IMG/VR virus record: IMGVR_UViG_3300008450_000130
Location: 1-38,890 of that record
Strand: one strand, 5' to 3'
Origin: a virus
DNA length: 38,890 nt
In this document: positions 8,751 to 13,906 of the stretch, piece by piece
Layout of the letters: each line of letters begins with the position of its first letter
Position numbering within the stretch: position 1 is the stretch's first letter
The notes under the pieces: generated by a model
What the model was told of the DNA's origin: nothing
Seen by the model: the letters and a program-made list of their open reading frames with translations, nothing else
Databases searched by the model: none
Position numbers and translations under genes: made by a program

Positions 8751-8916
8751 TTAGATTCTCCATTTCAATAGCTAATTCTGAAGGCGTCATATTCTCAAAA
8801 CCTTTAAAACCATAGCGCAGCAAATCGTGAATAAATTCATCGTTAAAAGCGCTATCGTTATAGCAAAGCTCCAAGTTTATATCTAGTAACTCGTTTATTA
8901 ATTTATCGTTATCCAT
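8722..8916 (-). CDS. hypothetical acidic protein, 64 aa
   Basis: Start taken at ATG 8916 (GGAG 8 bases upstream) rather than the in-frame GTG at 8925. Acidic and helical, with a DLLRYGFKGFENMTPSELA segment resembling a small helical domain. No function recognised. It is separated from the clamp gene by a hairpin that could uncouple their expression. Confidence 0.65.
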   Translation of the reverse strand: MDNDKLINELLDINLELCYNDSAFNDEFIHDLLRYGFKGFENMTPSELAIEMENLNEFKRSITD

Positions 8917-8936
8917 GTTATACACTCCAAAAATTA

Positions 8937-8960
8937 GCGCCGGGCTTGTGGGCCTGGCGC
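8937..8960 (-). terminator. intra-operon terminator or attenuator downstream of the clamp gene
   Basis: Read leftward: a 9-bp GC-rich stem (one G-U pair) with a 6-base loop followed by TAATTTTT. It is placed immediately after the DnaN-like gene, so it probably reduces read-through to the two or three genes beyond. Confidence 0.7.
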
Positions 8961-8969
8961 ATGTTGATA

Positions 8970-9566
8970 TTATGCTGCTGCTTTTAATGGCGCTGGCAAT
9001 TCGATCCAGGCGGGCCGGTTTAGATTTTTATGCAGATCATGGCGCAACGGCATAATGACGCCAATTGCATTTTCATTTTCATAGCGCACTAATGCGCTCA
9101 TGCCTGGGCCATTCTGTAACACGCTGGCCTTGCCGCCTTCGATTAATGCGCCGATCTTATCAAAATCTACTAAATAGGTATTATTAAAATCATTGCCTTG
9201 TATGCCGGATACGCTATTGGGTATGACGCGGCGATAATCCGGAAAAACTCCGTCGGTAATTAATCCGCTGATAGACTGGCCGGCGCTGGCAAGCGTAACA
9301 TTCCCGGCGTCTATTGTTATTTCAATGTATACGGATTTAGTTTTAACGGCCGCCTCGATTAATGCGCGAGGTATTAAGTTTTTAATGTTTGGCGCACTTT
9401 CGGCCGGCAAGTTTATACATATTAAACGATGGCCGTCAGTCGCAGCTGCGATTATGCCATTAGCACTTGATTCAAAATGCACTCCGTTTAGATAATAGCG
9501 CACGTCATTTTTAGCAGCGCATAATAGCAGCGCTTTTAATTCATTGGTTTTAATTGTGAATTGCAT
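8970..9566 (-). CDS. DnaN-like (beta sliding clamp) protein, shortened
   Basis: 198 aa. Three blocks match bacterial beta clamp: DVRYYLNGVHFE at residues 21-32, ATDGHRL at 42-48 and FPDYRRVIP at 108-116, in the order and spacing of the central domain of DnaN. The N-terminus (MQFTIKTNELKALL) aligns with the beginning of that central domain, so the first clamp domain is absent and only part of the third appears to remain. Bacterial clamps are about 370 aa dimers with six domains per ring. A two-domain protomer would need a trimer to close a ring, or this may be a non-ring decoy or adaptor. Start supported by AAGGGAA. It lies in unit L2, not with the polymerase. Confidence 0.85.
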   Translation of the reverse strand: MQFTIKTNELKALLLCAAKNDVRYYLNGVHFESSANGIIAAATDGHRLICINLPAESAPNIKNLIPRALIEAAVKTKSVYIEITIDAGNVTLASAGQSISGLITDGVFPDYRRVIPNSVSGIQGNDFNNTYLVDFDKIGALIEGGKASVLQNGPGMSALVRYENENAIGVIMPLRHDLHKNLNRPAWIELPAPLKAAA

Positions 9567-9604
9567 TTGATTCCCTTTACAATTAGCCGGCTAAAATTAG
9601 CCGC

Positions 9605-9630
9605 TATGCGCACGGGTAAGCATGCGCATA
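9605..9630. other. hairpin upstream of the clamp gene
   Basis: Perfect 8-bp inverted repeat TATGCGCA/TGCGCATA with a 10-base loop. Reading leftward it is followed by a GGCTAATTTTAGCC palindrome in the clamp leader. A possible mRNA structure between two genes of unit L2; no clear terminator U-tract. Confidence 0.45.
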
Positions 9631-9639
9631 ACGAAAATT

Positions 9640-9912
9640 CTATGCTGCGATTTCTTCTTCTTTTAATTCTTCCATGCTTTCGGCAATTTCATACCAGTTA
9701 ACGTCTGATAGAAAAGCCATGGCATAGCTAAAAGCCAATGAATCAAGGCTGGCGCCGTCGGCCATTAGCTCTTCGGCATATTCTTTTAAATAGATAGATA
9801 GATCATAGGTAGATCCGTCAAAATCTTCAATGAATGGCACGCCGTCAAATAATTCTAAGTTTACGCGCCATGTTGCATAATTGGCCCAGCCATTGTATTT
9901 AGTATCGGTCAT
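9640..9912 (-). CDS. conserved phage/plasmid-type hypothetical protein, 90 aa
   Basis: Contains the NGWANYATWRVNLELFDG block, a form of the YNGWxNYxTW signature seen in a widespread family of small acidic proteins of phages, plasmids and antirestriction-adjacent regions. Function unknown. Strongly acidic C-terminus (MEELKEEEIAA). GGAG lies upstream of the ATG at 9912. Some relatives lie near antirestriction genes, but nothing here shows that activity. Confidence 0.75.
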   Translation of the reverse strand: MTDTKYNGWANYATWRVNLELFDGVPFIEDFDGSTYDLSIYLKEYAEELMADGASLDSLAFSYAMAFLSDVNWYEIAESMEELKEEEIAA

Positions 9913-9932
9913 TTTTTAGTCTCCAGGTTTAA

Positions 9933-10211
9933 TTAGCAATAGATCCGCGCATTAGTTTCAAAATACGCGTCATAAACTTCTTTTAATACATGCTTAGGTA
10001 TTTTTTTGTATATATCGCTATAAATATTGGCCCATGATTGTTTATCAGTCTTAGATACAATATCAAAGTTATATACTGGCTTTTTACTATCAATGAATTG
10101 ATTGCCAATATATCCAGGCGCTTTAGGCTGTAAACAAGCATTTTCTACGCTAATAACGGCATTGAATTTATCTAGCATGCTGTTTAATTCATTTAAAGTA
10201 TATTTATTCAT
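9933..10211 (-). CDS. hypothetical protein, 92 aa
   Basis: No family recognised. Lysine- and tyrosine-rich, with a segment DKQSWANIYSDIYKKIPKHV and a helical C-terminus. Start preceded by TAGGAG, which overlaps the stop of the upstream 40-residue membrane protein, so expression is coupled. Confidence 0.65.
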   Translation of the reverse strand: MNKYTLNELNSMLDKFNAVISVENACLQPKAPGYIGNQFIDSKKPVYNFDIVSKTDKQSWANIYSDIYKKIPKHVLKEVYDAYFETNARIYC

Positions 10212-10222
10212 TTTCTACACTC

Positions 10223-10345
10223 CTAGATTGTTGCGATAAAGATTAAAGATATAAGAATCAGCGCAAATGCCACAGCGCCGAGTAATTCAACGGCGCTTAT
10301 CTTTTCTGCTGCTGGCTTATGGTTTTTATAATCGTGCATGATCAT
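10223..10345 (-). CDS. single-pass membrane microprotein, 40 aa
   Basis: ATG at 10345 with GGGAG 7 bases upstream and stop at 10223-10225. The first 19 residues are polar (MIMHDYKNHKPAAEKISAV). The rest (ELLGAVAFALILISLIFIAT) is one hydrophobic helix. It sits tightly between two genes (gaps of 2 and 11 bases). Unknown function; an early small membrane protein could modify the host envelope or exclude other phages, which is only a guess. Confidence 0.6.
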   Translation of the reverse strand: MIMHDYKNHKPAAEKISAVELLGAVAFALILISLIFIATI

Positions 10346-10347
10346 AA

Positions 10348-10581
10348 TTAAACTCCCTTAATTGATAAAGTTATTACGCGGCCGTAATTGTCAACAATGC
10401 GCGCGCCGCCATTTGAATGAATAAAATCTATTTCATTCTCGATTTCGCGGCCGCAGGCGTAAGAATAATAGTTAGTAATTGAAATGCCGGTTTGATAAAG
10501 CATATAGTCTAATGCTTTAGCCAAAGTTTTATATTTGCTTTTAAATACGCCGTCTGGTGCTTGAATTGTGATTTGATACAT
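10348..10581 (-). CDS. hypothetical protein, 77 aa, first gene of unit L2
   Basis: Start ATG at 10581 with a strong GGGAGG 9 bases upstream. Begins MYQITIQAPDGVFKSKYKTL and looks like a small alpha/beta protein (strand, helix ALDYMLYQTG, strand RIVDNYGRVITLSIKG). No family recognised. As the gene closest to the promoter and to the repeat array it is a candidate array-binding protein, but no helix-turn-helix is evident. Confidence 0.65.
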   Translation of the reverse strand: MYQITIQAPDGVFKSKYKTLAKALDYMLYQTGISITNYYSYACGREIENEIDFIHSNGGARIVDNYGRVITLSIKGV

Positions 10582-10630
10582 TTTGCTTCCTCCCGGTTAA
10601 CTTACTAAAAAAAACTGAACTACAGCCTTC

Positions 10631-10658
10631 ATAATATCATTGTCAAGTCAAATGTAAA
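10631..10658 (-). promoter_or_regulatory. probable promoter of leftward unit L2
   Basis: Leftward -35 TTTACA (10658-10653), a 16-base spacer, -10 TATTAT (10636-10631), about 50 bases before the first L2 gene. Both boxes match sigma70 at five of six positions. A second TTGACA-like box overlaps the spacer. Confidence 0.55.
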
Positions 10659-10696
10659 GCATTATTTTATTGTTTAACAATAAATAGGCATTTTAT

Positions 10697-11081
10697 TGTC
10701 ATGGATTGGCAATAGATTGGCAATAGATTGGCAATTGTGGCGGATCGTGCAAAGGCACAGAGCGCAAAGGTTTTAGAGCTTTATTGGCAATATTGTCATT
10801 TTATTTTATAGATATATAGAAAAGTATATATATAAGGTATGCAGACACGAAAGGCGCAAATGCCAGCGACTAAAATTGTCATGGCAATATTGCCAATATG
10901 ACCAATAAATTCTCGCCGCGCATTTTGCACTAAGCATAATTTCAGCACTTAAAACCAAATGACAATATTGCCAATGATTTTCAAATGACAATATTGCCAA
11001 TGATTTCTAAATGACAATATGACCAATAAGCGCCAGGCCAGCAGCAAATAAAACTCACATGGCAATATGGCAATATGACCA
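10697..11081. repeat. iteron/operator-like array (TGRCAATATTGCCA dyads)
   Basis: Three tandem 11-bp units ATTGGCAATAG (10705-10737, third ends TTG) are followed by 14-bp dyads: TGGCAATATTGTCA 10785-10798, perfect TGGCAATATTGCCA 10882-10895, and TGACAATATTGCCA 10960-10973 and 10986-10999. Variants ending ATGACCA occur at 10891-10904, 11012-11025 and 11068-11081. The copies beginning AAATGACAATAT at 10957, 10983 and 11009 have an exact 26-bp period. The stretch is AT-rich and lies between divergent units, so a replication origin (iterons) or a cooperative operator are the two obvious readings. No coding frame here is convincing. Confidence 0.85.
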
Positions 11082-11137
11082 ATGCACTCAGCCGGCTGCG
11101 TACTGCGATCAGCTGCGCGCCCGCCAGCCCACTAGCC

Positions 11138-11156
11138 AATGCGAATAATTCTCATT
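11138..11156. promoter_or_regulatory. Fur-box-like 19-bp palindrome
   Basis: AATGCGAATAATTCTCATT is a 9-1-9 inverted repeat with one mismatched pair. It resembles the NAT-rich Fur boxes of beta/gammaproteobacteria of the AATGAGAATAATTCTCATT form. It is about 240 bases upstream of pqqA with no obvious sigma70 promoter overlapping it, so function is uncertain. Confidence 0.4.
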
Positions 11157-11196
11157 AGCATACAGCCTGCAGCAGGGAATTGTTTGCATTTTGCAT

Positions 11197-11223
11197 GGGG
11201 GGGGTAGGGCCTTGGGGGAAGGG
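11197..11223 (+). other. G-quadruplex-forming motif
   Basis: Four G-runs of 8, 3, 5 and 3 bases separated by loops TA, CCTT and AA satisfy the standard intramolecular G4 pattern on the + strand. It lies in non-coding DNA between the repeat array and pqqA and is an isolated G-rich island in an AT-rich neighbourhood. Confidence 0.7.
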
Positions 11224-11284
11224 CCTTCGTGGACGATGGTGTCAGAAGAAATTTTTATTTTTTATTTTATTTAGCGCCCAGCAT

Positions 11285-11373
11285 TTAACGTGACGCGTTA
11301 ATCATGAATATCTGTATATACAATGTATATACAAAAGCTGAAAATGTGTACACGTACACCTTGATGTGTACAC
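11285..11373. promoter_or_regulatory. tandem dyads in the pqqA leader
   Basis: Dyad TTAACG/CGTTAA (11285-11301); two perfect palindromes TGTATATACA at 11313-11322 and 11324-11333 (11-bp period, one helical turn); direct repeat ATGTGTACAC at 11344-11353 and 11364-11373 (20-bp period), each containing palindromic GTGTACAC. The arrangement suggests cooperative regulator sites controlling pqqA and perhaps the late unit. No good -35/-10 pair could be placed with confidence. Confidence 0.55.
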
Positions 11374-11397
11374 TCAATCGACTTAAGGAGAATTACC

Positions 11398-11469
11398 ATG
11401 TGGACAACACCAGCAGCTACAGAAATGCGTTTCGGTTTTGAAGTGACAATGTACGTGATGAACAAGTAG
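11398..11469 (+). CDS. pqqA: PqqA, coenzyme PQQ precursor peptide
   Basis: A 23-residue peptide: MWTTPAATEMRF then GFEVTMYVMNK. It has the length and landmarks of canonical PqqA: W2, P5, R11, G13 and the EVTMY core with Glu15 and Tyr19, the two side chains joined by PqqE and converted to PQQ. The start has an excellent AAGGAG 7 bases upstream and the gene has its own terminator. No pqqB, C, D or E is in the genome, so the peptide must be processed by host enzymes. PQQ is the cofactor of methanol dehydrogenases (MxaF, XoxF) and other periplasmic quinoproteins, so the gene looks like an auxiliary metabolic gene boosting cofactor supply during infection. Alternatives: a decoy substrate blocking the pathway. 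Identity is strong; effect is inference. Confidence 0.93.
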   Translation: MWTTPAATEMRFGFEVTMYVMNK

Positions 11470-11485
11470 TAACATATTTGTTACC

Positions 11486-11506
11486 AAGGGGGCTTCGGCC
11501 CCTTTT
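11486..11506 (+). terminator. UUCG-loop terminator after pqqA
   Basis: An 8-bp GC-rich stem (one G-U pair) closed by a TTCG tetraloop and ending in TTTT. A second 6-bp hairpin GTAACA/TGTTAC (11469-11484) lies between it and the stop. This would make pqqA largely a separate short transcript, or set pqqA expression well above the structural genes that follow. Confidence 0.88.
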
Positions 11507-11545
11507 GCTATTGACACCACGCATGTAAACCAATACCATGCGCTA

Positions 11546-11950
11546 ATGACATTCCTATCGATACCTTTTACGCCACGCGAGGTAAAAGCCACCGAATCGC
11601 GTTTACAGGCGATATACGACGCAGCCAAGTTGGGGCTAAAGAACGACTCATTGGCCTTAGCCGCTGGTATGTTGCCATCCGAGTACCGGCAACTGTGCCA
11701 GCTAGACCCCGTAGCGGAGATGGCGGCGCAGAAAGGTAAGGCAGACGGTGAACGTGAAATGGCCCAGGTGCTAATCGCCTCGGCCAAGGACGGTGACGCT
11801 AAGTCGGCACTGGCCGTGCTACAGCATGCACACGCATGGACGGCTAAGACCGAGATCAGTGTGGATGTGTACCAAAAGATAAGTATTACTCAGGCATTAG
11901 CCGAGGCTCAATCGCGTATCATTGAAGGCACCGTCGTAGACAACCAATAA
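11546..11950 (+). CDS. terminase small subunit
   Basis: 134 aa by position and sequence: a short helical protein directly upstream of and overlapping the large terminase (TAATG at 11948-11952). An N-terminal HTH-like segment (NDSLALAAGMLPSEYRQL, about residues 33-50) would bind the packaging site. The C-terminal part (ISITQALAEAQSRIIEG) would contact the large subunit or oligomerise. There is no recognisable ribosome binding site before the ATG and no other in-frame start upstream, so initiation may be weak. TTGACA at 11513-11518 is present but has no good -10 box. Confidence 0.82.
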   Translation: MTFLSIPFTPREVKATESRLQAIYDAAKLGLKNDSLALAAGMLPSEYRQLCQLDPVAEMAAQKGKADGEREMAQVLIASAKDGDAKSALAVLQHAHAWTAKTEISVDVYQKISITQALAEAQSRIIEGTVVDNQ

Positions 11951-13479
11951 TGCAACTACCTATATATAGTTCGGACGAAGAACAACTCCTCATGTCAAGG
12001 CTGTGGGATCCGCGTGTTGCGGACGACCCTGAAGCGTTCGTGCTGTTCGCGTTCCCGTGGGGCCAACCTAACACGCCACTGGCTAAGTTCAAAGGGCCAC
12101 GCACCTGGCAGCGCGAGGTGTTAAGAACGATAGCCAAGCACATCAAGGACAACCGAGGCGAGGTCGACATGTCGACACTGCGTGAGGCGGTCAGTAGCGG
12201 ACGGGGTATTGGGAAGTCGGCGCTAGTCAGTTGGCTCATAATGTGGATGTTATCGACAAGGATAGGAAGCTCAGTTGTTGTCAGCGCCAACAGTGAGTCG
12301 CAACTGCGGTCAGTCACCTGGGGTGAGTTGACTAAGTGGCAGGCCATGATAATAAACTCGCACTGGTGGGAGATCTCGGCGACCAAGCTGGTGCCAGCGA
12401 AATGGGTGTGCGAGCTAGTGGAGCGTGACTTGAAAAAGGGTACGCGGTACTGGGCGGCAGAAGGCAAGCTGTGGTCGGAAGAAAATCCTGACAGTTACGC
12501 CGGTGTCCACAACCACGACGGGATGATGTTGATATTTGACGAGGCAAGCGGTATACCTGACACGATATGGTCAGTGGGCGCGGGCTTCTTTACAGAGAAC
12601 ATATTAGATCGGTATTGGTTTGCGTTCAGCAACCCGCGTCGCAACCAAGGGTATTTCTTCGAGTGCTTTAACTCTAAACGGGACTTTTGGCATGGCAGAC
12701 AAATTGACGCGAGGCAAGTCGAGGATACGGATAAAGCGGTATATGAACAGATTATTGCCGAGTATGGCGAGGACTCTGCACAGGCGCGGGTCGAGGTATA
12801 CGGTGAGTTTCCATCGGCAGGTGAAGACCAGTTTATCAGTCCGACATTGGTCGAGGACGCTTTCAAACGTGAGAGATATAAGGATACGTCTGCGCCGATT
12901 GTTATCGGGGTCGACCCTGCAAGAGGCGGGGCAGATAGCACGGTCATCGTCGTTCGCCAAGGCCGTGACATCGTGGCCATAAAACGCTATCAAGGCGAGG
13001 ACACAATGACCGTCGTTGGCCGAGTGATTGAGGCCATAGAAGAATACAAACCAGTGATGACCGTCATCGATGAGGGCGGACTAGGGTACGGGATATTGGA
13101 CAGGCTAACCGAGCAGCGGTACAAGGTGCGCGGTGTGAACTTTGGTTCACGGGCTAAGAACTCGATAATGTGGGGCAACAAGCGGGCCGAGATGTGGGGC
13201 GCGATGCGGGAGTGGTTACGCAGCGCCAGCATACCGGAGGATAGGAAATTAAAGTCTGACTTGACAGGCCCGATGAAAAAGCCTAACAGCAGCGGGACGA
13301 TATTCTTAGAAGGCAAGAAAGAGATGAAGGCCAGGGGCATGGCAAGTCCGGACGCAGCAGACGCGTTATGCGTGACGTTTGCGTTCCCTGTAGCCCATCG
13401 AGAATATAGGGTTGACAACGCGCCCCGTAAGTCGTATGCTAATGGTAGCGGAGCATCCAGCTCTTGGATGGGGAGTTAG
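11950..13479 (+). CDS. terminase large subunit
   Basis: 509 aa DNA-packaging motor. ATPase domain: Walker A SGRGIGKS at residues 83-90, Walker B MMLIFDEAS with D197/E198. RNase H-like nuclease domain: GVDPARGGADST (Asp322), VIDEGGLGYGILDRL, and DAADAL near 468-473 with Asp471 as the third metal ligand. Length and motif order are normal for TerL. It cuts and translocates concatemeric DNA into proheads through the portal encoded downstream. Circular permutation of the assembled genome fits headful packaging, but the packaging strategy is not proven by the sequence. Confidence 0.95.
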   Translation: MQLPIYSSDEEQLLMSRLWDPRVADDPEAFVLFAFPWGQPNTPLAKFKGPRTWQREVLRTIAKHIKDNRGEVDMSTLREAVSSGRGIGKSALVSWLIMWMLSTRIGSSVVVSANSESQLRSVTWGELTKWQAMIINSHWWEISATKLVPAKWVCELVERDLKKGTRYWAAEGKLWSEENPDSYAGVHNHDGMMLIFDEASGIPDTIWSVGAGFFTENILDRYWFAFSNPRRNQGYFFECFNSKRDFWHGRQIDARQVEDTDKAVYEQIIAEYGEDSAQARVEVYGEFPSAGEDQFISPTLVEDAFKRERYKDTSAPIVIGVDPARGGADSTVIVVRQGRDIVAIKRYQGEDTMTVVGRVIEAIEEYKPVMTVIDEGGLGYGILDRLTEQRYKVRGVNFGSRAKNSIMWGNKRAEMWGAMREWLRSASIPEDRKLKSDLTGPMKKPNSSGTIFLEGKKEMKARGMASPDAADALCVTFAFPVAHREYRVDNAPRKSYANGSGASSSWMGS

Positions 13480-13481
13480 CT

Positions 13482-13622
13482 ATGCCATTAAAAAAATCAT
13501 CTAGTAAAGAAGCCTTCCGTGCTAATGTTAAGGCCGAGATAGACGCAGGTAAAAAGCCAGCTCAAGCTGTCGCTATTGCGTACTCTGTTAAACGTGAATC
13601 AACTAAAAAAGGCAAAAAATGA
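13482..13622 (+). CDS. small basic hypothetical protein, 46 aa
   Basis: ATG at 13482, two bases after the terminase stop (GGGAG upstream); ends as ATGA with the groES start. Lysine-rich, with the pattern MPLKKSSSKEAFRANVKAEI and then GKKPAQAVAIAYSVKRE. Very similar short basic proteins recur in phage structural regions (PLKKG...I..N...E...GK...QA.AIAY), usually annotated hypothetical. A small DNA-binding or virion protein is possible. Confidence 0.8.
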   Translation: MPLKKSSSKEAFRANVKAEIDAGKKPAQAVAIAYSVKRESTKKGKK

Positions 13623-13906
13623 AATTAAAACCTTTCGGTGAACGAATTGTAGTAAAGCAAAAAGAAGAAGAACTAACAACGGCCAGTGGCATTGTACTGG
13701 CCAAGCAAGCAGAGAAGAAGTTTGAAGGTGTGATTGTTGCAGCAGGCCAAGGCGCCATATTAGATAATGGCACGGTCAGAGCGATGACAGTTAAAGTAGG
13801 TGACACAATACTGTTCGGTGAGTATTCAGGACAGAAGTTTAAATACGAAGACGAAGACTATCTTCTTATGAACGAAAAAGACGTGATCGGAATATTAAAT
13901 GAATGA
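13619..13906 (+). CDS. groES: GroES-like co-chaperonin
   Basis: 95 aa, the full length of bacterial GroES (about 97). Recognisable blocks: KPFGERIVVKQKE at the N-terminus, mobile loop TTASGIVL with the GroEL-binding hydrophobic tripeptide I25-V26-L27, GVIVAAGQGAILDNG, VKVGDTILFGEYSG, and the YLLMNEKDVIGIL C-terminus. It should cap host GroEL. Known phage co-chaperonins (T4 gp31 is a divergent analogue) adapt GroEL to fold the coat protein, so position between terminase and portal suits capsid folding. It overlaps the portal start by 8 bases. Acquired host gene is the simplest origin. Any host-range consequence is inference. Confidence 0.95.
   Translation: MKLKPFGERIVVKQKEEELTTASGIVLAKQAEKKFEGVIVAAGQGAILDNGTVRAMTVKVGDTILFGEYSGQKFKYEDEDYLLMNEKDVIGILNE

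Noticed and set aside
10806-11000. 64-codon leftward frame
   Set aside because: It runs through the repeat array, its Trp/His-rich sequence is a translation of the repeats, and it has no ribosome binding site.
11513-11541. sigma70 promoter before the small terminase (TTGACA with TACCAT)
   Set aside because: The -10 match is poor and the predicted start site would fall at or after the start codon.
11383-11787. 134-codon leftward frame covering pqqA and part of the small terminase
   Set aside because: Antisense to two supported genes, low-complexity Ser/Cys-rich composition; it is a shadow.
11919-12467. 182-codon leftward frame antisense to the terminase
   Set aside because: The opposite strand encodes clear Walker motifs; the antisense translation has none.
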